A stretch of DNA of 64,000 nt from Pyrenophora tritici-repentis (GCF_003171515.1 NC_089397.1:1116001-1180000), one strand, 5' to 3'. Positions 21,573-34,028 are shown, counted from the first letter of the stretch. Program-made: numbers and translations. Notes: generated by a model from the letters alone, not told the origin.

Positions 21573-22723
21573 TTATGCCTGGACTCTGAATGTACGACCG
21601 CTAGCAGTCTTGCGTTCTTTCTCCTCAACTTCGGGTCGAGCTCTGCGAAGGACTATGCATGTTAGTATGATCCACTGACGAGCTGGTGAACAGAACATAC
21701 CTTGGAGGAAGTCGGCGGTCCGCTTGCGCATTCGTGTGTGAATGAAGGCCTTTGAAGCCTTGATATGGTAGTGGAAGTAGTCGCGGAAAGTCTGGATGTG
21801 TGAGATGACCTCATCTCGTCGTTGCTTTGCAAGATGGCGAGGGAAAAGAACTAGGCAAGTTAGCAATGTTCTGGAGAGAGATTCCAGAAAACACACCAAA
21901 GGTAATGTAACCGATGTCAGCAGAACCGGATGTATCAACTCCTGGAATACCCTGCAGTTCCAGAGGTGGGTCGTTCCTGAACAGCACCTGTGGTGCATTT
22001 TGAATAGCTCTCCGTCTAGCGTCGACAAACTCCTGGAGGAAGACCTTGCCGAATATCCTGTCTGTCTCTTCCCTAAAGACTGTCGAGAAGATGACGGTGA
22101 CACGGTCGTGGCTGGCCTTGACGTATATGGCTTCCTCTTCTCGGTAGTGAATTGCACGGACATTGCCGCCTTCTGCCACACCCTGTGGCGCCGACTCGGA
22201 TGTGTACTTGGAAGCTTCTTCTTGCAGCTCGTGGAACTCGTCGAAAGCCTGCTCGAAGGGTGCAGCCATGGCATTTCGCTTCAGGAGGGATATGCGTCGG
22301 ACCAGGTCATCTTTGGCGTCTACATGTCGTCAGTAATCTCTCAGTTCCCACATAGTGTTCTTCGTACCCTGATCTTCCGGCAGGTTCTCCAAGTCTACCT
22401 GGACGGAGAAATCGTACGAAGCCTCGGGTTCCACAATGTACGGGCCGTATTCGCGTTCCAGCACTGCCTGCGCGCCATACTGGACTAATTCCTTGAAGCA
22501 CTTGACGTGGATAGAGACGAGAATCTTGGTCTTGCTCTCTGGAGTCGAAATGTGGAAGGTGACGCCGTCAAAGTCGGACACAACCTGGTCAATGTTGGCT
22601 GTGGCTCCTCTGCATGCTGTTAGCTACCCGACGGTAGAGCAGGCGGCGGGGTATTCCGTACCCATTGACGCGGTCTCTTAGGAGAGACTCGATGAGAACG
22701 TTTTGGTAGTCAAGCAGAAGCAT
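21573..22723 (-). CDS. ARC35: Actin-related protein 2/3 complex subunit 2 (ARPC2/Arc35)
   Basis: Five exons: 22662-22723, 22368-22609, 21897-22319, 21701-21850 and 21573-21652, 957 nt (318 aa). It begins [21 protein letters not shown], the standard family start. The two alpha/beta p34-Arc folds follow, with the conserved [18 protein letters not shown] and [13 protein letters not shown] segments and the C-terminal helix [25 protein letters not shown]2 forms the clamp core of the Arp2/3 complex with ARPC4 and holds the mother actin filament, so it serves endocytic patches and polar growth. All four introns are short with GTATG/GTACG/GTGTG-type donors. It shares a 302-bp promoter with UTP12. Confidence 0.95.
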
Positions 22724-23025
22724 GGTGGTGGTTCGGCTCCTAGCAGCGTGTTTGGTGTCTTCTGGCGGGGAGCTGTCGAGCACGGTGATGCGGAGGACGG
22801 AGGTGTGCTGTGATGCTGGAAGGTGGGCCTAGCGCAATTCGTGGGGGCGGCCCATGTCTAAAAAGTTTCCCAGCAAGACGCCGATTCACTACACCTCGAT
22901 CATTGCCAGTCGCGCATAGTCGCATATAGTCTACTTGCACCGTAATGTGTCAAAGATAGTGTATCCAGGTCTCATCCAAATTTTATTTTCACCATCTAGT
23001 CAATTCTGGTGAAAAAAAGCGCAAA
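22724..23025. promoter_or_regulatory. Shared divergent promoter, ARPC2 / UTP12
   Basis: A 302-bp gap between two divergent start codons. A/T-rich tracts (aaattttattttcacc and gaaaaaaag) sit within 50 bp of the UTP12 ATG. I see no clear TATA box. Confidence 0.4.
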
Positions 23026-25962
23026 ATGGTCAAATCATACAGGTAATGCGCATCTGCAGCGCATCCCATATAGAGCTCCGACTGACGCTCAACCAGTAAA
23101 TACGAGCAGACCGACGCTTTTGGTGTGGTCGCGACTGCCACCTCGAACATTGTATGGACCCCGGAAGGCCTTACACAACCTGGATCATCTCGAGCCGCAG
23201 GCGCCGGACGCGCATACGCTGCCGCCAATGAAGAAGTGCTATGTTGGGATATTAAGAAGAGCGAGCTCGTGAGCAGATGGCGCGACAACTCTTGTACCGA
23301 GCAAGTGACCGTCATTTGCAGGAGCGACGTGGATCCAGATGTTTTCGCCGTGGGCTACACAGACGGAAGCATACGCATATGGGATGCGCGAACGTCGACC
23401 GTCATCATCAGCTTCAACGGACACAAATCGGCCGTCACAGTACTTACTTTCGATCAAAGCGGAGTACGTCTAGCGAGTGGCTCCAAGGACACAGATATCG
23501 TCATATGGGATCTGGTCTCGGAAACGGGCTTGTTCAAGCTGAGAGGACACAAGGGTCAAATCACCGGTCTGCACTTTCTTCATCCTGGTAGCGCGTCAGA
23601 CGAAGATGGCGAAGTGGACATGGATGCGGATCAGGCATTCCTACTCTCCACGAGCAAAGATGCATTGATCAAGATCTGGGACGTCGCTACGCAACACTGC
23701 ATCGAGACGCATATTGCACAAACCAACGGAGAATGTTGGGCACTCGGTGTCTCGCCAGACGGAAGCGGCTGCATAACAGCTGGTAATGACGGAGAGCTCA
23801 AGGTATGGGCTATCGATCAATCCGGTCTTCGACAAGCAGCTTCAACCTTGGGAGAAGGAGTGGATCGGGAGTATCTCACGTCGAGAGGTATCTTATATCG
23901 ACAAGGAAAGGACAGGACGCAGTGTATATCCTTCTACGGCAGGGCTGATTACATCGCCGTACATGGCGCGGAGAAGGCTGTGGAGATCTGGCGGATAAAA
24001 ACTCCAGAAGAAGTCAGGAAAAGCTTAGTAAGGAAGAGGAAGAGAAAGCGGGAAAAGTCCAAGTCCGAGACAAACGGCGAGGCGCAAGAAGGGATGGATG
24101 ATGACAAGGTCAATGCAGCAGATGCGGAAATTGGCGAGGTCTTTGTGCCCTACGTGACAGTGCGGACAGCTGGAAAGGTCAGGTCGGTTGCGTGGATGCA
24201 TATCAAGGGAACGAAGAAGCTGCAACTACTCGTCGGCACAAACAACAACCTCTTAGACGTTTACGAAATACCCCAACGAAGCAATTCGAAGAGCGAGGAG
24301 GCACCAGATTATAGTAGGACACTGTCTGTCGAACTCTCGGGCCACAGAAACGATGTACGAGCGCTCGCTCTCAGCTCAGACGACCGCATGTTGGCATCTG
24401 CGTCAAGTGGGGGACTCAAGATCTGGAATATCAAGACACAGAACTGTTTGCGTACGCTGGAGTGCGGGTATGCTCTATGTTGCGCATTCCTACCTGGAGA
24501 CAAGATTGTGGTAGTAGGCACCAAGGACGGTTATATCGAATTGTACGACATAGCGGCTTCCACATTGCTCGACAAGATTTCAGCACACGAGGGAGCAGTA
24601 TGGACGATGCAAGTTCACCCTGACGGCAAGTCACTCATCACTGGTAGTGCGGACAAGTCTGTCAAGTTCTGGAACTTCGATATCGTAGAGGAGGAGATTC
24701 CAGGGACAAAGCGCACAACACCACGTTTAAAGCTCACGGAATCTCGCATACTCAAGGTCAACGATGATGTTCTAAGCATACAGGTATCACCCGACTCGCG
24801 ACTGCTAGCTGTGGCAACTCTCGACAATACCGTAAAAGTCTTCTTTGTGGATTCGCTGAAGCTTTTCCTCAACCTTTACGGTCACAAGCTGCCAGTGCTC
24901 AACATGTCGATATCTGGCGACAGCAAGCTCATCGCCACATGTTCCGCCGATAAGAACGTACGTATCTGGGGTCTTGATTTCGGAGACTGCCACAAAGCGC
25001 TCTTCGGCCACGAGGACAGCATCATGCAGATCTCCTTCATTCCACACCCCGTGGACGGCGAAGAACGCCACATCTTCTTCAGCGCCTCCAAAGACCGAAC
25101 AATCAAAAGCTGGGACGGCGACAAATTCCAGCAGATACAAAAATTTAGAGGCCACCACGGCGAAATCTGGGCCATGACCGTCGCCCGAACCGGCGACTTC
25201 CTCGTCACCGCCAGCCACGACAAGAGCCTGCGCATCTGGACACGCTCCGACGAGCCCATTTTCCTCGAAGAAGAACGCGAGCGCGAACTAGAAGAAATGT
25301 ACGAAAAAACTCTCGCTACTTCCCTTGAAGACGACGAAAACAACGAAAACCCGTCCACGGCAGAAGCAGTCGATGCTTCAAAACAAACAATCACCACTCT
25401 CACCGCTGGCGAGCGCATCCAAGAGGCCCTCGACCTAGGCATCCCCGACCTCGAGTTGGTTCAGAATTGGGAGATACAACGTCGTTCAAACCCTAAACTC
25501 GCTCCTCCACAACGAAATCCCCTATACCTCGCTCTCGGTAACATCTCAGCTGAACGCCATGTCCTCAGCACCATGGCCAAGATCCCCGCTGCACAACTCC
25601 ACGACGCCTTACTTGTCCTACCCTTCTCCTCCCTCCCCGCGCTCTTCACTTTCCTCGCCATCTGGGTTCGCAAACAGTGGAATGTCACGCTTACCTGCCG
25701 CGTCCTCTTCTTCATGCTCAAGACGCATCAGAAACAGATTGTCGCGTCCCGCGAACTCAAGACTGTGCTGGAGGCTATGCGCAACGATTTGAGGATCATG
25801 TTGAGTCAGAATAAGGATTTGATTGGGTTTAATGTTGCCGCGCTGAGGTTTGTGGGGGAGAAGGTTGAGGAGAGGGGGTTGGTGAGGTGGGAGGATGTTG
25901 AGAGGGTTGAGGAGGAGGAGGGCAAGGGGAGGAGGAAGAGAGGGTTTGTGGATGTGGCGTGA
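23026..25962 (+). CDS. UTP12: U3 snoRNP/SSU processome WD-repeat protein UTP12 (DIP2/WDR3)
   Basis: Exon 1 is only 17 nt (23026-23042, MVKSY...) and exon 2 is 23097-25962; 2883 nt, 960 aa. About a dozen WD40 repeats in two propellers fill residues 20-720 (for example SGSKDTDIVIWDL and TGSADKSVKFWNF), broken by a Lys/Arg-rich insert near 315-340. The C-terminal Utp12 domain (about 770-930) carries LHDALLVLPFSSLPALFTFL. Utp12 belongs to the UTP-B module that binds the 5' end of pre-rRNA in the nucleolus. The tiny first exon is supported because the spliced start matches family N-termini (MVKSYxKYE...FGVV). It is convergent with PRP16. Confidence 0.95.
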
Positions 25963-26245
25963 GGGGGAGATATAGAGTGCATTTGTGGCGTTTTTGTTCG
26001 AATTGTTTTTTTTCCTTTCTGGAAGATGATGTTTGCGAGGAAAAAAAGTACCTAGGTATACACCTGGGTGAGCACCCAATAGACGTGTCTGGCGAATACA
26101 GGGGCCTTTTTGCACTAGTATGTCAAGTATCTCATGACACCCAGGTGTATGTCCGATATTGATTTCAGTGAAAAAGTATACATCATATACCACATGTCTA
26201 TTGTATCATCACCTAAACTACTGTCACAACACCCCTCTCTCTCAC
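25963..26245. other. Convergent 3' intergenic region with MITE
   Basis: This 283-bp gap between the stops of UTP12 and PRP16 contains the palindromic element at 26061-26147 plus a T-rich tract. Nothing else is seen. Confidence 0.6.
26061..26147 (+). mobile_element. Tc1/mariner-like MITE, copy 2
   Basis: An 87-bp element with perfect 10-bp terminal inverted repeats (cacctgggtg / cacccaggtg) flanked by TA on both sides, the target duplication expected of Tc1/mariner transposition. Its reverse complement matches 11181-11269 at about 85% by eye. It encodes nothing. Confidence 0.72.
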
Positions 26246-29176
26246 TCACCTCCGCCTAAACTTGGACTTCCCAAGCACCGGCCTCTTGACCACGCCATCC
26301 CCGTCCTCAACCACCTTCTTCACAGCCCCCGCCTTCTTAACTACAGGCCCTTCCTCCTCCTCCCTAATCCTCTTCTCCTCCTTTGCCTTATCTGCCGCCA
26401 TCTGCGTCTCAAGCTCAGCCTTGCGATTAAACTCCGTCTCTATTATCCGTTTATCCCTCGCCGAATACCCTTTTTCTTTAATCGAGTAGAACACGGCACC
26501 TAGATCAGCCAGCCAATGTGGATCCACGCTGGTAACACACGACATATACTCCTTGCTGGTGAGGATGAGCTCGTGGTAGACGACGTAATCGGGGAGGTAG
26601 CCGAGGCCATAGAGGGCAGATGTAGGATGTAATTGGATGGTAACCGAAGTGCGGAGATTGATGTATTCGCCTATGCCTTTGACCTTAGCGGCTTGGTGAT
26701 AATATCCCGAACAGATGCATTTGCGGATAACGTCCCAGTCTGTGCCACAGGAGACGAGGGCCATCTTCTGCTTAGTCATGATATCGTGGATCTGGTCGCG
26801 GATTTCCTTGGCGCGGCGCAGCGCTTTAGGATGAAGGAAGTGGCGGATGCACCAGCTGTCTGAGTAGTTGTTTACTTTCCATTGCGTGTAGACGTGGAGG
26901 AGGGTTAGGTGGTCAGATTCCGGGACGAAGAATTTCTCGCGTGCGGCATCGGATTCTTCTTGGCGCTCCTTGGGGCGGTAGAAGACGCTAGGGACGGACA
27001 GCATAGCGACGATTGTGAGCATTTCTTCGCTGCATTCATATTCAGTGGCTGTGATGATGAGTTTGGCGAGAGAGGGGTCCATAGGGAAGGCTGTCATGGT
27101 GCGGCCAAGCTCGGTGAGGTTGCCAATGTTGTCGAGGGCACCTAGAGCCCAGAGGTCGAAGAGAGAGGTTGTTATGGTGTCTTGAGGGGGTGGATCCATA
27201 AAGTCAAAATCCAAGAGGTCTTTCACTCCAAGCGACTTGAGTAGGAGTACGGTGTTGGCGAGGTTGGTTCGTTGGATTTCCGGGATGGTTTGTATGTAAA
27301 ACTCATCTCGGAAAGCTCTCTCAGTATACAGGTGGAAGCATTTGCCAGGTCCTGTACGTCCTGCGCGACCGGCACGCTGAGATGCATTTGCTTGTGAGAT
27401 GGGCGTAATCTGAAGGGTGTCCATACCCATTTTCGGATTGTAGACTTTGAGCTTTGAGAAGCCGGCGTCCACCACGTACATGATACCGTCGACTGTCAAA
27501 CTCGTTTCTGCAATGTTAGTGGCTACGATGACCTTGCGTACACCTGGTGCTGCTCGGTCAAAAATCTTTGCTTGCAAATCGGCAGGCATTTGACTGTAGA
27601 TGGGAAGAATGCTGAGCTTCGGCGGGTCGTTGAGAAGTTTGAGTCGTTCAGCAACAAGCTCACAGGTGATTTCAATATCTTCCTGACCCGTCATGAAAAC
27701 TAGGATATCACCAGGTCCTTGGGATACGTGTATCGCTAGCACTTGCTTGACAGCACTGTCGACATAGTCCTCACACGGGGATCGTGCGTAGTTGATATCG
27801 ACAGGGAAGGTTCTTCCGGGAATTACAAACTCGGGAGCTCCTCCATAGAAACGCGAGAATCTCTCCGAGTTCATGGTGGCGGATGTGACAATTAGCTTCA
27901 AATCTCTTCTCCTTGCCAAAACTTTCTTAAGGAGGCCCATCAGCACATCAGTGTTCAGCGCTCTCTCGTGCGCCTCGTCCATGATGATACATGAGTATTT
28001 GTCCAAGTCGGGCTCAACTAGCGATTCTCGAAGCAAGACACCATCTGTCATGTACTTGATTTTTGTCTCTTTGCTGGTACAATCCTCGAATCGAATTGCA
28101 TATCCAACCTGACCACCCAGCTTGACCTCCATTTCTTCACTCACACGCTTCGCAACACTCATAGCAGCCACACGACGTGGTTGTGTACAGCCGATAAGTC
28201 CTTGCTTGGCATAACCGTCCTCAAACAGAAACTGTGTCAGTTGGGTCGTCTTTCCGGAGCCAGTCTGGCCAACAACGATGACGACCTGATTGTCTCGAAT
28301 AACTCGAAGCAAATCTTCGCGGACTGCAAAAGCGGGAAGATATTGCCTTTGCTCTTGCAATGTCTTGCTCTTACTAAATGCACTTGCACCTTCCTGTTTA
28401 CTGAGATGTTGTGCAAACTTGCTGCCCCCTTGTTTCTCCTCTTCCGGCCCAGGGGCAGCACTGTCGGTATCCTCCTCCTTGACGCCCATAATGTTACCCA
28501 GTGTGGTGCCCTTTGCACTCGTGGCTTCCTGTGCGTGCTTCTGTCGTTCTTTCTGTTGCCTCTTCTCCTTTACAACGCGACTGCCGCGCCGACTGAATAC
28601 TGCCATGTCGCTCTGTGGATCGCGTACGGCCGAGATTGGATCAATTTGCTTGGTAAAGACGGTCTTTCCATCTAGGAACGGCGGTTTGAGGTCATGCACA
28701 AGAATGTGGACGCGCGTGCCCTCTTCGTCGTCGTCAAAGTCATCGTCGAAGCGTCTTCTTTGGGCTACTCCAGACTGTAGCATTCGATTTGTCTCCCATG
28801 CGTCTACGTCCTTTTGTTTCTGCTGTGCCCGCATGCTTGCTCGGTTGTTTTGCTTCTTCTCTGTCAGAGCAGCCTCTCGTTGGGCCTCCAGCCACGTACT
28901 CCCACCGAAAGGATTATGCGTATCGTCACCAAAGGTATGCCCATTCTCTTCACCGCCGTACCAGTCGCGATCGAGCGCCATAGAATCGAAGTCTTCTACC
29001 AACGGCTCTGGGCCATCAAAGGACCCTTGCTTGGGATTATCACCATCTTCCTGGCTCCTGGACGTATGGGCGCGAGAAGAGGCAGGTTGATTCGGCTTGC
29101 GAAACTTGGGACGCGGAGCGATTGAGTATTCTTCGGGGTCGATTTTCCGCCGCTTCGGGCTGTGACGACGATCCAT
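26246..29176 (-). CDS. PRP16: Pre-mRNA splicing ATP-dependent RNA helicase PRP16 (DHX38)
   Basis: An intronless frame of 976 aa from the ATG at 29176. An Arg/Asp/Gln-rich N-terminus (about 1-260) is followed by the DEAH helicase core: motif I GQTGSGKT (near 300), motif II DEAH (near 400), motif III SAT (near 430), motif [12 protein letters not shown] and [12 protein letters not shown], then winged-helix, ratchet (HA2) and OB-fold domains. The segment [17 protein letters not shown] and the tail resemble Prp16 more than Prp2, Prp22 or Prp43. Prp16 remodels the spliceosome after branching (B* to C* step) and proofreads branch-site choice. It is divergent from PWP1. Confidence 0.93.
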   Translation of the reverse strand: MDRRHSPKRRKIDPEEYSIAPRPKFRKPNQPASSRAHTSRSQEDGDNPKQGSFDGPEPLVEDFDSMALDRDWYGGEENGHTFGDDTHNPFGGSTWLEAQREAALTEKKQNNRASMRAQQKQKDVDAWETNRMLQSGVAQRRRFDDDFDDDEEGTRVHILVHDLKPPFLDGKTVFTKQIDPISAVRDPQSDMAVFSRRGSRVVKEKRQQKERQKHAQEATSAKGTTLGNIMGVKEEDTDSAAPGPEEEKQGGSKFAQHLSKQEGASAFSKSKTLQEQRQYLPAFAVREDLLRVIRDNQVVIVVGQTGSGKTTQLTQFLFEDGYAKQGLIGCTQPRRVAAMSVAKRVSEEMEVKLGGQVGYAIRFEDCTSKETKIKYMTDGVLLRESLVEPDLDKYSCIIMDEAHERALNTDVLMGLLKKVLARRRDLKLIVTSATMNSERFSRFYGGAPEFVIPGRTFPVDINYARSPCEDYVDSAVKQVLAIHVSQGPGDILVFMTGQEDIEITCELVAERLKLLNDPPKLSILPIYSQMPADLQAKIFDRAAPGVRKVIVATNIAETSLTVDGIMYVVDAGFSKLKVYNPKMGMDTLQITPISQANASQRAGRAGRTGPGKCFHLYTERAFRDEFYIQTIPEIQRTNLANTVLLLKSLGVKDLLDFDFMDPPPQDTITTSLFDLWALGALDNIGNLTELGRTMTAFPMDPSLAKLIITATEYECSEEMLTIVAMLSVPSVFYRPKERQEESDAAREKFFVPESDHLTLLHVYTQWKVNNYSDSWCIRHFLHPKALRRAKEIRDQIHDIMTKQKMALVSCGTDWDVIRKCICSGYYHQAAKVKGIGEYINLRTSVTIQLHPTSALYGLGYLPDYVVYHELILTSKEYMSCVTSVDPHWLADLGAVFYSIKEKGYSARDKRIIETEFNRKAELETQMAADKAKEEKRIREEEEGPVVKKAGAVKKVVEDGDGVVKRPVLGKSKFRRR

Positions 29177-29491
29177 TTGGAGAATACAGACGACTGGGGA
29201 TAGCTACTAACGGTAGTATACGATGAAGCGTGGAGGTTGATGGTGAAGGTGGGCTCGTGGAAGAGACTTCAATCTGAGGATTTACTCGCTGGCGAGTCAC
29301 GGTATGCGCTCAAGACATGGTAGGTAGCATGGTACAGTGTTAGGAGTGAAGGTTGGCTCGGAGGTCCGCAATTATCGCGCGCAAGCTTCAGCCAATCACT
29401 GCGGGGCACCCAAAATTATTTCCAACTTTTGAAAAGTTCCCCACGCCGCCCTGCGCTCTTACTGCGCATCTTTTCTCTCACAATATTCACA
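29177..29491. promoter_or_regulatory. Shared divergent promoter, PRP16 / PWP1
   Basis: A 315-bp gap between two divergent start codons. An A/T block (ccaaaattatttccaac) lies about 75 bp before the PWP1 ATG. I see no other motif. Confidence 0.4.
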
Positions 29492-31178
29492 ATGTCTATG
29501 ATCACGGCGACTACGTGGGTGCCGCGCGGATTTGCGGCACCTTTTCCCTCACGATATCAGTTTGACGAAGACGAGTACGAGCGCATCTCCAAGCTTGCGA
29601 ATCTTCAGCTGGAGGACGCCAAGGAAGAACTCGAAGAGGCGCAAGCCTCGGAGAAGAGCAAAAATGGAACTTCGAGCAAGGCGTCAAAAAAAGACGACGA
29701 GTGCGTGCGCAAAAAGACATGACTGTCGGTCAAATGCTAACTGGGCAAAGGGACGACGATGACGACCTTAAAGAGTACGATCTTGAGCACTACGATGACG
29801 AAGTCGCCGAGGACCAGGGCGACACCATGGCCATGTTCGGAAATGCAAAGAACTTGGTCTTCCACGAAAACGACGAGGACGACCCCTACATCACAATGCA
29901 AGGCGGAGAGGAAGAGGACGAGGAAGATCGCGAAGAGCTCCAGATCTTGGCCACCGACAACCTTGTATTGGCAGGTCGGATAGAAGACGAGGTCGCGCAT
30001 CTGGAAGTCTATGTTTACGAAGACGAGGACGACAATCTCTATGTGCACCACGACATCATGCTGCCGGCCATTCCACTCACTGTCGAATGGTTAGACTTTC
30101 CCGTTGGCAAGTCAGTAGGCACAAGTGAAGGCAAGGGCAACTATGTAGCGATTGGAACCATGGACCCTGATATCGAAATCTGGAATCTGGATGTGGTTGA
30201 CAGCATGTACCCAGATGCTGTACTTGGACAGGGAGCTGAAGATGCAAAGGCAGACAAGCCAAAAAAGAAGAAGAAGAAGTCTAAGAAGGCCAACGATGAC
30301 TTCCATGTCGACTCTGTGCTTTCGCTCGCCGCCAACCGCCACCACCGAAATCTCCTTGCTTCCTCATCCGCAGACAAGACTATCAAGTTGTGGGACTTGA
30401 ACACGACAAAGTGCGCCAAGTCATACACGTACCACACAGACAAGGTCTGCTCAGTTGCATGGCATCCCGTTGAGTCTACTGCGCTGCTGAGTGGTAGTTA
30501 CGACCGAACCGTTGTGGCTGCCGACATGCGAGCACCCGACGCAAAGGCGCCTCGATGGGGTGTTGAGAGTGATGTAGAGACTGTGCGGTGGAACCCGCAC
30601 GATGCCAACTACTTCTACGTAAGTCTCGCGATACGGGTTTCATTGCGCACTACTAACAACCTTAGGTCTCAACTGAGAATGGCATGATACATTACCACGA
30701 CACCCGCAACGCGCCAAAAGACCCGTCCGCTTCGAAACCTGTCTGGGTTTTACAAGCCCATGATGAGTCTATTTCATCTTTCGATATCAACCCTGTGATA
30801 CCAGGCTACCTGGTGACGGGCTCTACCGACAAGCAGGTAAAATTGTGGAACATCCAAGACAATGGCCCGAGCATGGTTGTGTCGCGAGACTTGGGTGTCG
30901 GACGAGTCTTTTCCACGTCCTTTGCCCCCGATAAGGAAGTCGGATTCCGGCTGGCAGTCGCTGGAAGCAAAGGTGCGGTGCAGATCTGGGACACGAGCAC
31001 GAACGGTGCGGTACGTGCGGCGTTTGCGAACAAAGTACCGGCGATCCGGGGAGATGGCAAGGAGCGTCTCGTGGGCCTGGACGAGCAGGATACAGATTCA
31101 GATACAGATGAAGGGGAGAGCGATGAAGAAGGCGAAGAAAATGGGGATGAGAAGGGGTGGGAGTCGATGGAGGAGTAG
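29492..31178 (+). CDS. PWP1: WD40 ribosome-biogenesis protein PWP1
   Basis: Exons 29492-29700, 29751-30618 and 30666-31178, 1590 nt (529 aa). It begins MSMITATTWVPRGFAA, the Pwp1 signature. An acidic linker (about 50-130) follows, then WD40 repeats (about 150-470) interrupted by a poly-Lys block near 255, and an acidic C-terminus. Pwp1 acts in the nucleolus in 60S precursor maturation (25S rRNA folding). The first intron is just 50 nt (29701-29750) but has a GTGCGT donor and a perfect GCTAAC branch point. The second intron (30619-30665) is 47 nt. Confidence 0.94.
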
Positions 31179-33158
31179 ACTATGATACCCCGAACGTAGT
31201 ATGAAACGACGCGCAGCAAGTGTGGCAGAATGCGGATACGACTGTCTGTACAGCGACGGCTTCCGCTTTACATGTGCCAAAAGTCCAATGGTTCGACCGA
31301 CCCCGCAGCGCAGAAAGAGAAAAGTCGAAGTTGTGTTTCGGCGGATGGCATCCGAGGCCCTGATCCGCACATGTACATGTTTCATGAAAGGCCCGGTAGA
31401 CCCGCCGCCCTTGCTTTTTGAAAATTGCTCCTTTCATCTCGACTGAGTCGGCTCGGCAGCCATAATTGGCGTGCTGAGTCAAACATGTTTCATGCGCGTG
31501 ACATCACCAGCGCAACGCAGCCAGTGTAAACGATAAAATCAATAGTCGTTATTGTTTTTGTGCTTGCGACCCTGAAGCGTAATCACAGGACTAGCCAACC
31601 GAAGAATGAACTGCCACCACTGCACAAAGCGGCAAGCGGTTGATCAACGCTCCCAGTTCGTGTACGGGCGGGTACCAACATCGGCCCCAAGTGGAGCCGC
31701 GTCGAAGCTGAGCGAGGTCTCGATCTTGCGGGATCGTCGTCATCAGGTACCCCAATATCGACGCCTCGGAAAGTGAAACCACCACGCCGCGTGGGGCGGA
31801 GAAAAAGGCGCGTCCCCAAGACAACTGAATAAATCATCAGGCGAGGCTGAACTCTAAGTACTGCGTTGATGGATCTAGAGAGTGAATAGGTGGTCGGGCT
31901 TATACCGGTACAGGACGTAAGTAAGTAGATAGATAGCTATGCCGTTGGCAGCAAAAGGAAAGCACAAGGTACCATTGTCGTGGGGCAATCGGTGCTTATC
32001 CCTTGTCAAGGGCAGCATGCATGGCCACGCTGGCTATGCTGGCTATGCTGGCTATGCTGACCGAACTGCCAACTGGTGTGTACAGCCGCCGCTCAATCTA
32101 AAGCTGTCAATGCCGTGCTTGATCGAGGAACAGAGCTGGATAGAGGGTAGCGGGCGATCTTGGCTATGGCGTTTTAGGCATGGAGCCAGGATTGAAACGG
32201 CGACTCATGGGCGGTGCGCCCACCAAAGTGGTCGGTCCCCTTGAAAGAAGCAAGCTGCCATCGAGTCCCCGGCTCAATCTGAGACGCTTGGGCGGCAGAG
32301 GCACTCTCTCTGCTGCGTGCGCCCATTCGCCTGCACGGTAAACGCATCATCCGCTAAACTTAACCAGGCCGTTTCAACCACACTAACGCCCTGCCCTGGG
32401 CGCATATGCAATGCCATTTGCTGGCTCTTGCCTGTTCCTGGCGCACCCTGGTTGCTTCTGCCAATCTTTGAGAGACATGTCGACGCGGCTTGGTTAGCGG
32501 TGCCGCCGGGGCATGCTGGTTTTTCATTCCCAGGTCGCGCCGTGTTATCGTGCCCTTCTTCTTCAGGCTTCCTCCCTCTTTTGCCCTACGCGCCCTGTTG
32601 ATTCCTCCAGCACACATCCCTCCTTTTGCGGCCCGGTGTTCGCTCCCTACGACACAGCTGGTCTCCACGCTCTTTGACAGACGACTTCCTCTTCGACACT
32701 TGCCATTTAACCTAACATCTTTCTTCTATTCCATCATCTACCCGCTGCGAGCACAGCAAGCAAAAAAAAAAGAAAAAACACTGACAAAGGACCCCAAAGA
32801 AACGCTCGTCGTTTGGAACCAACGACAACCTTCTTCTGCGACAAGGGCATCACAAGTACGACCAAGTACTCCGTCCCCGGTTACACTGCAAGAGGGCACG
32901 CGTCTCCGACACACCCTCTTAAATCGTCCGAAATCTCTTCTAGAACGACCCGACACTTGCACTAGTAGTAGGCTACCAAGCGCTGTTTGGACCTCGTGCC
33001 CACCACCAAGACAATTTATCCCACGCAATACCCCGCACACCTGCACCTCACTGGAACAGCGACCAACGACATTCCCTCTTACAATTACTGACCCTACCAC
33101 CGGCAACCGGACCCTATTTTGCAATATCGCAAGAACAAGTTGCAATCAATCCGCCAAT
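31179..33158. other. 2-kb gap, including long leader of the next gene
   Basis: I see no gene. A 9-bp tandem repeat lies at 32032-32058. The last 650 bp are pyrimidine-rich with an A-tract at 32762-32780, and read without a stop in the frame of the next CDS but without an in-frame ATG. This looks like a long 5' UTR, possibly with an intron. Confidence 0.5.
32032..32058. repeat. GGCTATGCT x3 tandem repeat
   Basis: Three perfect copies of the 9-bp unit GGCTATGCT, preceded by a diverged one (ggccacgct). It lies in the non-coding gap and is probably slippage-derived. Confidence 0.8.
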
Positions 33159-34028
33159 ATGTCTCTTGCCCGTGCCATGACGAAGCGCATGAAGCGGTCA
33201 GAAGTGCCGAAGGAACCCATAGAGACGCGCGCTCGGAGCCATAGTTTGAGAAGTGTGAGCAGCAACATTGACCGTTCTCAAATTTCTTCTCCCATCGCTT
33301 TGGTCTCTACCACCAACATGCTCTCCTACAACGCACCCGACATTACTTCTCTACGGAACGTTTCGTCCATGACTGTTCTTAGCCAATCATCGGCCGACGA
33401 CTCGGACCATAGTGTGTCGACACGCTCGCGCGCTTCTTCACATGCCTCGAGGGACACGACACTGACGGATGCCTCGTCTGTAGCATCTTCGCCCACTTCG
33501 CCTGCGCCAAACCACCTTTCAGGATACTTTGCATCCCCTGGAAAGCCGCTCAAGAAGTCTTCCTCGATTATCAGTTTGAGGCAAGTCAAAGAGGAGGTTT
33601 CCGAAGCCGTTCCGGCCATTCCGCAAAGAGCTCTTTCTCACAGCAAGCGTGCACACGAGAAGCTTGCCCACAAGAGGTCTCTTCAGAATGTAAACACACG
33701 CTCCAGCACACGGACTAGCTTGACCTCACCCGTAAGCATGGGCTCGATGCGCCATTCCCGCGAACAGCGATCTTCACTCGACATGTTCACCGGCTCCATC
33801 CAAGAGGAGGATTCTCACCCCTTTGGCCGCGAACTGGAACAGCTCAACGAGGTTGTTGAGGAGTTTGGCGGTGTAGTACGGGACGCCGAAGCCGAGGCGG
33901 ACTTCAACGCCATGCGCGCTAAGAATCTCGCCGCTTATTGCGCAGCTGACTATCTCGCTGAGATCCGCCCACTCTTTAGCTACCGCTTCGGAACGCCTAA
34001 CCAGGCCGCTCCCATGGCTTGGATTTGA
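33159..34028 (+). CDS. Conserved fungal Ser-rich protein of unknown function
   Basis: 289 aa, intronless, from the first in-frame ATG (MSLARAMTKRMKRSE). The N-terminal two thirds are Ser/Thr-rich and look disordered, with many S-P and R-x-x-S sites (for example SVASSPTSPAP) that suggest phosphorylation. The C-terminal ~70 residues are less biased: ELEQLNEVVEEFGGVVRDAE, then AYCAADYLAEIRPLFSYRFG, which looks like a folded helical motif and is probably the conserved part. I do not recognise a named domain. The frame stays open 220 codons upstream but lacks ATG, so the extension is most likely UTR. Confidence 0.7.
   Translation: MSLARAMTKRMKRSEVPKEPIETRARSHSLRSVSSNIDRSQISSPIALVSTTNMLSYNAPDITSLRNVSSMTVLSQSSADDSDHSVSTRSRASSHASRDTTLTDASSVASSPTSPAPNHLSGYFASPGKPLKKSSSIISLRQVKEEVSEAVPAIPQRALSHSKRAHEKLAHKRSLQNVNTRSSTRTSLTSPVSMGSMRHSREQRSSLDMFTGSIQEEDSHPFGRELEQLNEVVEEFGGVVRDAEAEADFNAMRAKNLAAYCAADYLAEIRPLFSYRFGTPNQAAPMAWI

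Noticed and set aside
26246..29176. Long plus-strand open frames opposite PRP16
   Set aside because: Antisense shadows of a GC-balanced conserved CDS; no independent evidence of coding.
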